Origin: Georgenia sp. | GTDB lineage: Bacteria > Actinomycetota > Actinomycetes > Actinomycetales > Actinomycetaceae | Direction: 5' to 3' | Assembly (NCBI GenBank): GCA_027322565.1 | Contig: DAHVRG010000064.1 | Location: 1-6,704 of the forward strand | DNA: 6,704 nt | In this document: positions 1 to 6,704 of the stretch, in pieces | Layout of the letters: each line of letters opens with the position of its first letter | How positions within the stretch are numbered: the stretch's first letter is position 1 | Position numbers and translations under genes: made by a program | Notes under the pieces: generated by a model | What the model was told of the DNA's origin: nothing | What the model saw: only the letters and a program-made list of their open reading frames with translations | Database searches by the model: none

Positions 1-306
1 CGCCGCGCCGGCCGCGCCGCGCGCACGGAGGATCGTCACGGCGTCTCCGACGGGGATGATCGCGAAGGCGAGCACCGCCCAGCCGATGACACCGGCCGGC
101 GCGGTGAGGAGGAGCACGGCCGCGACGACACCGCAGGTCGCGTCCCGGATGCCCTTGAGCCGCAGCCACGCGGTCGCCTCGGTCTGCGGGAGCGTCGGCA
201 GCCCGAACGTGCCGGCCATGGAACGGGGACGGACCAGGTAGCCGAGCCCGATGCCGAGGATCCCCAGCCCGGCGAGCCCTGCGATGATGAGGCCGGCTGT
301 CGTCAT
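1..306 (-). CDS. DUF4267 family small membrane protein (partial, 3' end outside window)
   Basis: Read leftwards from the ATG at 306-304, the frame stays open for 102 codons to the window edge, so the C-terminus is missing. The N-terminus is a glycine- and leucine-rich membrane helix (about residues 3-25) followed by YLVRPRSMAGTFGLP. Then comes the segment WLRLKGIRDATCGVV (about residues 47-61), two further hydrophobic stretches (about 58-84), and IPVGDAVTILRARG (about 83-96). The R-P followed by FGLP, the WLR-KG-RD block and the P-x-x-D block match what I recall of the DUF4267 family, roughly 130-residue integral membrane proteins of unknown function. An AAAGGGG ribosome binding site (plus-strand 312-318) sits 5 nt before the ATG and supports this start. 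The gene is divergent from the surface-protein gene, and no functional link is evident. I do not assign a biochemical role. Confidence 0.85.
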   Translation of the reverse strand, partial: MTTAGLIIAGLAGLGILGIGLGYLVRPRSMAGTFGLPTLPQTEATAWLRLKGIRDATCGVVAAVLLLTAPAGVIGWAVLAFAIIPVGDAVTILRARGAAGAA

Positions 307-372
307 CGGCACCCCTTTCGTCGGGCCCCACCGTAGCGGCCCGGGGACGTACGGCCCCGCCGAGGGGCCGGG
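307..372. promoter_or_regulatory. Divergent intergenic region with minus-strand RBS and a hairpin
   Basis: This 66-nt gap holds the AAAGGGG ribosome binding site for the leftward DUF4267 gene. On the minus strand a TACGGT hexamer (plus-strand 330-335) is a weak -10 candidate, but no convincing -35 box lies at normal spacing. A perfect 7-bp inverted repeat, CGGCCCC (352-358) and GGGGCCG (364-370) with a 5-nt loop, sits directly before the GTG at 373. An SD-like GAGGGG (362-367) overlaps its right arm and lies 5 nt before that GTG. The hairpin could be a remnant terminator or could mask this site. No promoter for the rightward gene is evident. Confidence 0.45.
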
Positions 373-3300
373 GTGTGGACCGTGCTGCTGCCGGGAGCCG
401 GCTTCAACACGGGCTACGACTGGCGTGTCGAGGCGCAGGACGCCCAGGGCACGGAGATCCCCGGCCGGGTCTGGGCCAACCAGTACGGCATGCGCCAGGG
501 GTCGGTCCTGGCCGTGGCGGACCTCGAGTTCTGGGTGCTCAACGACACCGGCTACCGCTACAAGGTGGACCTGCGCGGGTACAACGGCATCAACTCGATC
601 ATCCAGGCGAACGCCCTCGGGAACAGCACCCCGGACTGCACCCCCCTCTACGGCTCCGTCGAGGTGGAGGAGCCCCTGGCCGACCCCGTCACCTGCGGTG
701 CCCGGTACCGGGTCTTCTTCGAGGAGCCGGCTCCCGACCTGCCGGAGGTGGCCGTCGGCCCCGAGGGCCCGGTGTACGTGGCCCCCAGCCTCCTCACCGA
801 GGAGGACCTCGTCGTCGACGACCTCGCCTTCACGCCCGACGGGGCGGGTACCGCGACCGGCACCTTCACCTGGTCGCTCACCGACCGGTTCCACGGCGTC
901 TACTGGCTGGAGATCGACGTCGACGGCGACGGCGCCTACGACGGCGCGCTCGACCGCCGGGTGCTCATGGCCGGAGACGGCAGCCCCAGCTACAGCTACG
1001 AGTTCGACGGGCTCGACGGCCAGGGCGACCCGGTGTCCATGTGCGTGGAGATGAACGCCCGCGTCTACTTCGACAAGCTCGGGGAGGTCCACATCCTCCA
1101 GACCGACGTCGAGGCCCGGGCCGGCGGCATCGAGGTCACGCGTCTCGACGGGCCCGGCGCACCCGACCGCACCATCTACTGGGACGACACCCCGCTGAGC
1201 GAGCCGCGTGACACCGAGGTGTGGCCGGGCATCGACGGAACCGCGGGGGTCGACTCCGAGGGCGGCACCCACGGGTGGGACTTCCACGACAACGGCTGGG
1301 GCAACGAGCGCCTCATCGACGACTGGGCCTACCTGCCCCTCGACCACGCCGCGGCGGAGATCACCGTCGGCGGCACCTGCCTCGAGATCACCAAGACCTC
1401 GACGGCCGCCGCCGACACCCGTCCGGGCGACGTCGTGACCTACGAGGTCACCGCGACGAACACCGGTGACGGGGACTACACCGAGGCCGCACCCGCTGTC
1501 GTCGTCGACGACCTCAGCGCCGTGCTCGACGACGCCGAGCTCGTCGCCGGCTCGGTGAGCGCGGACCGGGACGGCGACCTCGACGTCACCGCCACCACCG
1601 TCGCCTGGTCCGGCCCGCTGGCCGCGGGGGAGAGCGTCACCCTGAGCTACGACGTCGAGCTCGTCGCCGGTGGCGACGGTGAGCTGCGGAACGTCGCGTG
1701 GGAGCCGTTCGACCCGGAGGACCCGCTCCCGCCGACGTGCGACCCGGCCCTGGACGGCCGCGACGCCGTCACCGGCGAACCGTGCGCCGTCACCGGGCAC
1801 GAGCTGCCCCGCCTCACGATCGAGAAGACGGCCGACCGCACGGAGCTGCCCGCCCTCGGTGAGGAGCTGACCTACACCGTCACCCTCACCAGCGCGGGGC
1901 CGGGCGACTTCACCGCCGACTCGCCGGCGGCCTTCTCCGACGACCTCAGCGGCGTCCTCGACGACGCCGACCTCGTCGAGGGCTCCGTCAGCGCCTCGAC
2001 CGGCACGGCCGACGTCTCGGGTGACCTCCTCACCTGGGAGGGGACGCTCGCGGCGGGCGAGGCGGCGACCGTGAGCTACACGGTGGTGTACACCGCCGCC
2101 GGCGACCACGAGCTGACCAACCTCGCCTGCATCGACCCGCGGGACGCGCTCGACCCGGCGCAGGTCTGCGACGTCGTCTCCGTCCCGGGCTCCGGCCTCG
2201 AGTGGACGAAGAGCGTCGACCCCGCCAGCGGGACACCCGTGGAGGCCGGTGAGGAGCTCACCTACACGCTGACATTCGCCAACGTCGGCAACACCGCCGC
2301 GAGCGTCGACACGACGGACGACCTCACCGGTGTCCTCGACGACGCCGAGCTCGTCTCCGGCCCCACCACCGAGGACGGCCTCCAGGCCGACCTGGCCGAC
2401 GGCACCCTCACCGTCATCGGGGAGGTCCCCGCCGGCGAGTCCCGCACCGTCACCTACACCGTCCGGGTCCTCGAGCTCGACGAGGCCGGCGGCGACGGGG
2501 TGCTCACCAACGCCCTCGCGTGCCCGGCGGGCACCCCGGAGCCGTGCGCACCGGAGGTCACCGAGAACCCCGTCCGCGCGCTGGACGTCACGAAGTCGGC
2601 CGAGCCCGTCGAGGGCGTCGACACCGGTGACGTCGTGACCTACACGGTACGGGTGACGAACGTCGGCGAGGGCGGCTACACCGCCGACTCCCCCGCCGTC
2701 GTCGTCGACGACATGACCGGGCTCCTGGACGACGCCCGGTACCTCGACGACGCCGCGGTGACGACGGGTGTCGGGGAGCTGGACTGGACCTCGCCGCACC
2801 TCACCTGGACCGGGCCGCTCGCCGCGGGTCAGACCGTGGAGATCACCTACTCGGTGCAGGTGACCAACACCGGGGACCACCTGCTGGCGAACACCGTCGG
2901 CCCGGTCTGCGCGACGGACCTGTGCCCACCCCCGGTCACCGTCGAGCTGCCGCTGCCGTACGTCGTCCCGGGCAAGAGCTCCGACCCGGCGCCGGGCACC
3001 GGGCTCTCCGCCGGTGACGAGGTGACCTACCTCCTCACGTGGACGAACCGGCCAGGCCACCGGCCGGGTCGACGCGACCGACGACCTCTCCGGGGTCCTC
3101 GACGACGCCGTCCTGTCGGGCGGCCCGACGGTCGTCGAGGGGGACCTCACGGTCACCCTCGACGAGGGCAGGCTGCGGGTCGAGGGCGAGCTCGCACCCG
3201 GGGCCGACGCCGCCGTGAGCTACACCGTCACGGTCCTGCCGGACGGCGAGCGGGCGGACAACCTCCTGGACAACGTCCTCGTGCCGGACGTCCCCCAGGT

Positions 3301-3916
3301 GACGTGTGAGGACGGTGAGTGTGCCGAGGTCCCGCCGCCCACGACGTCCCACCCGGTCGGGGAGCTGGAGACGGCGAAGTCGGCGGACCCGGAGTCGGGC
3401 GCCACCGTCCGCGCCGACCAGGAGGTCACCTACGTGCTGACGTTCAGCAGCGTCGGGGAGGCCTCGGTCGCGGTCGACCACGAGGACGTGCTCAGCGGTG
3501 TCCTCGACGACGCCACCCTTGTCGACGGACCCACGGCCTCGACCCCGGCGCTGGAGGTCTCCGGGCCGGACGACACCGGACGCATCGCGGTGAGCGGTGT
3601 CCTCGCCGCCGGGGACGTCGAGACCGTGACCTACACCGTCCGGGTGCTCCCCGAGGACGAACGGGGTGACAACCTGCTCGCCAACTTCCTGGTCGGCGCG
3701 GGCGAGGATGCGCCCGAGGAGTGCGGCGCAGAGGACCCGCGCTGCACCGTCCACGAGGTCGTCGACCCGAGCGACGACCCGGGCGCCGGCGCGGGCACCG
3801 GTTCGGGTTCCGGGCTGCCCCGTACCGGGCTCGACGTGGTCGGCCCCGCCGCGGCGGCGGTGCTCCTGCTCACCGCCGGTCTCCTCGCGGTCACCCGCCG
3901 CCGGTCTGTCGGGTAG
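373..3916 (+). CDS. LPxTG-anchored surface protein with six DUF11-like repeats; frameshifted and 5'-truncated
   Basis: This is probably a cell-wall-anchored adhesin or stalk protein. Read from GTG 373, it has an N-terminal globular region (about residues 1-336) with a D182-x-D-x-DG-xx-D190 calcium-loop-like motif. Six beta-sandwich repeats follow, each opening with a K-[TS] motif (Lys 341, 485, 613, 741, 868 and one after the shift). Next come a Gly/Ala/Ser/Asp-rich stalk, LPRTG, a hydrophobic helix and RRRSVG before the TAG at 3914. The frame is lost after the AAC codon at 3046-3048: frame 1 degenerates into Arg/Pro-rich sequence and stops at 3307-3309, while repeat 5 continues from 3050 in frame 2. 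Comparison with sister repeats predicts N-T-G at the break, so a lost AC dinucleotide (AACACC to AACC) explains it. Repaired, the product would be about 1181 residues. An automatic caller would split it into 373-3309 and 3215-3916. GTG 373 is the only start in the frame after the TAG at 334, and it gives no signal peptide, which a sortase substrate needs, so the true 5' end appears lost. It may be a pseudogene, or the sequence may be wrong. The overall class is confident; the ligand is unknown. Confidence 0.85.
1381..3760 (+). repeat. Six diverged DUF11-like protein repeats within the surface protein
   Basis: The repeats start near 1381, 1813, 2197, 2581, 2962 and 3365, at a spacing of about 380-430 nt (about 127-144 residues). 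Each runs: K-[TS] strand, a G-[DE]-x-[VL]-TY strand, an NxG turn, a [DE]-D-x-x-SGVLDDA-type segment, G-x-[LV]-AAG-type turn, [TS]Y-[TS]-V strand, a L-x-N strand, then a linker with two cysteines. The SGVLDDA segment is reminiscent of actinobacterial DUF11/DUF7927-type or isopeptide-forming fimbrial domains; that family name is from memory and is not computed. The repeats are diverged at DNA level, so this is an old duplication series rather than a recent tandem expansion. Repeat 5 carries the frameshift. Confidence 0.85.
3764..3913 (+). other. Wall-spanning stalk and sortase sorting signal (LPRTG, membrane helix, basic tail)
   Basis: After repeat 6 a low-complexity stretch rich in Asp, Pro, Gly, Ala, Ser and Thr (about 3764-3814) leads into LPRTG at 3815-3829. 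A hydrophobic helix beginning VVGPAAAAVLLL (about 3836-3895) and the tail RRRSVG follow directly. This is the canonical three-part cell-wall sorting signal: sortase cleaves between Thr and Gly and links the Thr to peptidoglycan. It lies in frame 2, downstream of the frameshift, so the protein as sequenced would lose its anchor. Confidence 0.93.
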
Positions 3917-3941
3917 GGCGACCAGCCACCGGTGACCGGAG

Positions 3942-3980
3942 CCCGGTCGGTCCCACCCCGCGCGGGTGGGACCGACCGGG
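3942..3980. terminator. Perfect 17-bp-stem terminator-like hairpin after the surface-protein gene
   Basis: CCCGGTCGGTCCCACCC at 3942-3958 is exactly complementary to 3964-3980, with a 5-nt loop (CGCGC). It begins 26 nt after the TAG of the surface-protein gene. There is no T-run on either side, which is common for actinobacterial terminators. It would separate the surface-protein and regulator transcripts. As a long perfect palindrome it could instead be a protein binding site. Confidence 0.75.
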
Positions 3981-3984
3981 GCCG

Positions 3985-3990
3985 TATAGT
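3985..3990 (+). promoter_or_regulatory. Possible -10 element (TATAGT) for the LuxR-family regulator
   Basis: TATAGT matches the sigma-70-type TATAAT consensus at five of six positions and stands out in this GC-rich context. It lies 4 nt after the terminator-like hairpin and about 80 nt before the preferred TTG start. No good -35 hexamer is visible 16-19 nt upstream; that stretch falls in the hairpin loop and right arm. A transcript from here would have a leader of roughly 75 nt to TTG 4071, or would start close to the alternative GTG 4011. Confidence 0.4.
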
Positions 3991-4030
3991 GCCGAGCAGC
4001 GACGGCGGTGGTGACCGGCCTGGGTGGCAC

Positions 4031-4048
4031 GGGACGCTCCGGCGTCCC
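4031..4048 (+). promoter_or_regulatory. Small leader hairpin with a cUCCGg tetraloop
   Basis: GGGACGC (4031-4037) and GCGTCCC (4042-4048) form a perfect 7-bp stem around TCCG. In RNA the loop is UCCG closed by a C-G pair, which belongs to the extra-stable UNCG tetraloop class. It lies 22 nt before the TTG start and just before a G8 tract. It may shape translation of the regulator mRNA or be an operator half-site pair. If translation starts at GTG 4011 it is coding sequence instead. Confidence 0.45.
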
Positions 4049-4055
4049 CGATGCT

Positions 4056-4065
4056 GGGGGGGGAG
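4056..4065 (+). promoter_or_regulatory. Ribosome binding region of the regulator, within a G8 tract
   Basis: A run of eight G (4056-4063) followed by AG gives a GGGAG Shine-Dalgarno-like core 5 nt before the TTG at 4071. This is the main reason for preferring TTG over the in-frame GTG at 4011, which has no clear Shine-Dalgarno sequence. Confidence 0.5.
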
Positions 4066-4070
4066 CGAGG

Positions 4071-6699
4071 TTGACCCGGGACGTGGGCGGCGAAACGGGA
4101 GGGACGGTTCACGGTGCGCCGCGCCTGACGGCGGACGTGGTCCGGCGGGACCGCCTGCTGCGCAGGCTGGACGAGCGGGCTCCGCTCACCGTGGTGCGCA
4201 GCCCCGGCGGCAGCGGCAAGACGGTCCTCGTCGCCGACTGGGCTCGGACGGCGGGCGTCCCCGGCGTGTGGGTCACGGTCGACTCCTCGACGGGCACCCG
4301 CGAGCGGCTCTGGAGCGCCGTCGCCGCCCTGGCCGTCCGCCATGCGCTGGTCCCGGAGGGGGCGGAGCTGGCGCGGCTCGCCGACTCCGTCGCGGCGGTG
4401 CCCGACCTCTGCGCGGTGCTGCGCCGCGGCTTCGGGGAGCTCACGGCGCCCTTGCATGTCGTCCTCGACGACTTCCACCACCTCGACAACGCCGACCGCG
4501 TCGCCGAGGACGTCGTCGACCTCCTCCTCGCATGCCCCCGGCTCAGCGTGGTCGTCGTCACGCGGCGGCACGGCCGGCTCGAGGACAGCCTCACCGCCGC
4601 ACGGATCGACCGGGTGCTCATCACTGCGGACGACCTCCGCCTCACCCGGACGGAGACGGCCGAGGTGCTCGCCGCTGCGGGCGTCCGGACGCTCGACGAC
4701 ACGGCCGTGGTCCACCGCGCGTCCGGTGGGAGCCCCCTGCTCGTCCGCGCGCTGGCCCGTGGGTTCGGGGTGGCCGAGGACCTCACCAGCGACGCCGTCG
4801 CGCAGGCCGTGGTCGGCGACCTCCTCCGCGGCCTGCCGCCGCCGATGCGTGCCTTCATGGTGCGGACCGCGATCCCGGAGAGCTTCGACCTCGAGCTCGC
4901 CGAGCAGCTTTGTCCCGGTGATGACGCCGCCGCACTCCTCGAGGAGGTCAAGGCGCAGGGGATGCTCATGCGGCTCGACCACGTGGGCGGCGCGACCTTC
5001 CGCTACCCCCCGCTGTTCCGCGAGGTGCTCCTCGAGGCGGCGCCCGTCGAGCTCGGCGCGGAGGTCATCGAGCTGCACCGGGTCAGCGCCCAGTGGGCCG
5101 GTGAGCACTCCTCACCGAAGACGGCGGTGGGGCACGCGGTCGCCGCCGGGGACCTCCACCTGGTCTCCGAGATCCTCCTCGCCCACGGTGCCGAGCTCGC
5201 GGTCCAGTCCGACGTGTACCCGCTGCTCGCCCACCTGCGGCCGCGGGCCGTGACGTGGTACCCGCTCGTGGCGTTCCTCATCGGCGTCGGCGCGTACGTG
5301 CGCCGTGGCCGGCGGCACCGCGCGAGCGCCTACCTCGGCGTCGCCCGCCGCAGTGCACGTCTGCTCGGCCAGCGGGGGACCCTGGCGGAACGCGTCGCCC
5401 ACGCCACCGTCGAGAGTGCGGCGGCCCGGTTCCTGGCACGGCCTGCCGACGGCGTGCCCGCGGCTCGCCGCGCCCTGCGCCTGCTCCGGGCAGACCCCGC
5501 GTCCCTCGCGCCGCTGCGGGGGCAGGCCGGTGACCTGCGGCTGCAGAACGCACTGACCCTGCTGCGGGCAGGCCACCTGGAGGAGGCCCGTGCGGGCCTC
5601 GCCGACAACCTCGCCGAGCTCGCTGATCTGCCGGTCACGACGGCACTGTCCACCATCTCCACCGACGCCGCGCTGGCCGCCATGGCGGGCGACGTGCGCA
5701 CAGCAGCGGAGGCTCTCACCCGGGTGGACGACGAGGGGTGGGCCACCGCGATACGCGACGGCTACGCCGGGGCGTCGTACCACCTGGCCAGGGCCGTCCT
5801 GGCGCTGGAGCGGCTCGACCTTGCCGAGGCGCGGAGACACGCGGGGACGCTGACGTCGAGCCGTACCTTCAGCGAGTTCCGGCCGCACGGGTTCGCGATC
5901 GAGATCCTCGTCGACCTCGCCGAGGGCCGCCCGGTCCTGGGTGGCCGACGCCTGGAGCACTTCCTCAGGGACGCCGGCGCTCACCAGCTGGCCGCGGCCG
6001 ACCGCCGGGTCCTCGGGCCGGTGTGCGCGCTGGCGCACCTGGCCCGCGGCCAGGTCGGGCACGTGGAGCACGAGCTCGCCTCGCTCCCGCAGGCGAGCGC
6101 GCCCGTCGTCCTGTTGCGGGCACTGTGCGCCCTGCTGACCTCCGACCACGACCGGGTCGTCAGCCTCCTCGCCCCGACCCGGCCCGAGCTGTCCTCCCCC
6201 CCCCCGTGCCGCCGCGGTGGCCCACCTCGTCATGGCGGCGTCCTCACTGCGGGCAGGACGGGAGGATGTCGCCGCGGCGGCGCTGGAGCAGCTCGCGGCG
6301 GTCATGGCCGACTCCCCGCTCCAGGCTCACCTCGCGCTCGTCCCGCCGCAGGACCTGCGCTCACTGCAGCGGCTCGCCGACGAGCGTGGGCTCGAGCCCG
6401 CCGCCTCCTGCCTCGACGTGCGGAATGTCCCGGCGGTGGTGCCCGAGCACGCCACCACCGCGGCGCTCACCGAGCGGGAGCGCGTCGTGCTGCGTGCCCT
6501 CGTCGACAGCAGCAGCCACGCGGCGATCGCCGACCGGCTCGTCGTGTCGCCGAACACCGTGAAGAGCCAGCTGCGGTCGATCTACCGCAAGCTCGGGGTG
6601 ACCCGGCGGGAGGACGCGCTGGCCGCGGCCTACGCGCAGGGGCTGTTCGACCTCCCGGTGTCGATGGGAGTGGCGGACACCGCCGCGGGTGCCGGCTGA
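4071..6699 (+). CDS. LuxR-family (LAL/MalT-like STAND ATPase) transcriptional regulator, frame broken at a C10 tract
   Basis: This is a large ATP-dependent transcriptional regulator. From TTG 4071 the N-terminus reads RLTADVVRRDRLLRRLDE, matching the lead-in to the ATPase domain of LAL regulators. Walker A is SPGGSGKT (residues 44-51, Lys50) and Walker B is VVLDDFHHL with Asp133-Asp134. Arg- and Leu-rich alpha-helical repeats, likely TPR-like and used for signal or protein binding, fill about residues 330-760. The C-terminal GerE/LuxR HTH contains LTERE, IADRL, SPNTVKSQL and RKLGV and ends at TGA 6697. Frame 3 carries residues 1 to about 710 up to C10 (6196-6205), but the HTH is in frame 1. 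Removing one C restores an 875-residue protein of normal family length. As sequenced, frame 3 has no stop before the window end and encodes no HTH. The first Walker A residue is Ser where Ala/Gly is usual. GTG 4011 is an alternative start. The gene follows a wall-anchored protein but is separated from it by a terminator-like hairpin; its target and inducer are unknown. Confidence 0.9.
6196..6205 (+). repeat. C10 homopolymer at the reading-frame break of the regulator
   Basis: Ten consecutive C bases lie between the helical-repeat region and the HTH. Nine C would read L-S-S-P-P-R-A-A-A-V and join the two halves; ten put the HTH out of frame. It is the longest mononucleotide run in the window and sits exactly where the frame changes. 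It is either a slippage-prone site or a base-calling error. Confidence 0.9.
6466..6651 (+). other. LuxR/GerE helix-turn-helix DNA-binding domain
   Basis: Residues of about 799-860 in the repaired protein. Helix 1 follows LTERERVVL, the scaffold helix contains HAAIADRLVV, and the recognition helix is SPNTVKSQLRSIYRKLGV. The spacing and the conserved E-R-E, I-A, T-V-K and K-L-G residues are those of the LuxR C-terminal family. The GTG at 6217 can start a 160-residue ORF holding this domain alone, but no clear ribosome binding site precedes it. Confidence 0.95.
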
Positions 6700-6704
6700 G
6701 CCGG

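Noticed and set aside
251..1054. Plus-strand frame-2 open frame that could have supplied an upstream signal peptide
   Set aside because: Its start MPRIPSPASPAMM is not a signal peptide and the rest is Ser/Arg/Thr/Pro-rich shadow of the frame-1 surface protein.
1381..3760. Regular repeats considered as a CRISPR array or recent tandem repeat
   Set aside because: The period is about 380-430 nt, the units are protein-coding and diverged in DNA, and there are no short identical repeats with unique spacers.
3927..3934. CACCGGTG palindrome after the surface-protein stop codon
   Set aside because: An 8-bp palindrome is expected by chance in DNA this GC-rich, and nothing else supports a binding site.
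3035..4030. Minus-strand open frame of 331 codons over the end of the surface-protein gene
   Set aside because: The opposite strand encodes repeats 5-6, LPRTG and a membrane anchor. The antisense translation has no coherent domain.
3891..5108. Long minus-strand open frame of 405 codons across the intergenic region and the regulator's 5' half
   Set aside because: It runs antisense to the well-supported regulator, has Arg/Gly/His-rich composition with no recognisable domain, and crosses the terminator-like hairpin. It is a GC-driven shadow.
5112..6305. Minus-strand open frame of 397 codons over the regulator's 3' half
   Set aside because: Same shadow pattern: no motif, biased composition, and opposite a coding region with clear TPR-like and HTH sequence.

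Overview
The window is very GC-rich, with strong codon-position bias and long shadow ORFs in every frame. This is typical of a high-GC Actinomycetota chromosome. The LPxTG wall anchor, the actinobacterial type of surface repeat and the LuxR regulator fit Micrococcales-like genera, but the genus cannot be fixed from the sequence alone.

Layout from left to right: (1) positions 1-306, minus strand: the 5' part of a small DUF4267-type membrane protein gene that runs off the left edge. (2) 307-372: a short divergent intergenic stretch with a ribosome binding site for the minus-strand gene and a 7-bp hairpin. (3) 373-3916, plus strand: a large sortase-anchored surface protein with an N-terminal globular region, six DUF11-like beta-sandwich repeats, a low-complexity stalk, LPRTG, a membrane segment and a basic tail. 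It is damaged in two ways: it has no signal peptide, and a net +1 frameshift at about 3049 splits it inside repeat 5. (4) 3917-4070: an intergenic region with a perfect 17-bp-stem terminator-like hairpin, a possible -10 box, a small cUCCGg-tetraloop hairpin and a G8 tract. (5) 4071-6699, plus strand: a large LuxR-family (LAL, MalT-like) ATPase regulator with Walker A and B motifs, a helical-repeat middle and a C-terminal HTH. Its reading frame is broken at a run of ten C bases (6196-6205), so the HTH is read only if the run is 9 (or 12) C.

The surface protein would be exported, attached to peptidoglycan by sortase, and would act as a stiff stalk for adhesion or cell-surface display. The regulator downstream is a plausible local controller of it, but the terminator between them means they are probably separate transcripts, and the link is inference only. 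The most interesting points are the broken frames in two adjacent genes (a short AC deletion and a C10 tract), which could be phase variation, early decay or sequence error, and the regular arrangement of Lys/Asp/Asn and paired cysteines across the six repeats. No CRISPR array, tRNA, rRNA, transposase or toxin-antitoxin signature was seen, and nothing here clearly amounts to an undescribed system.
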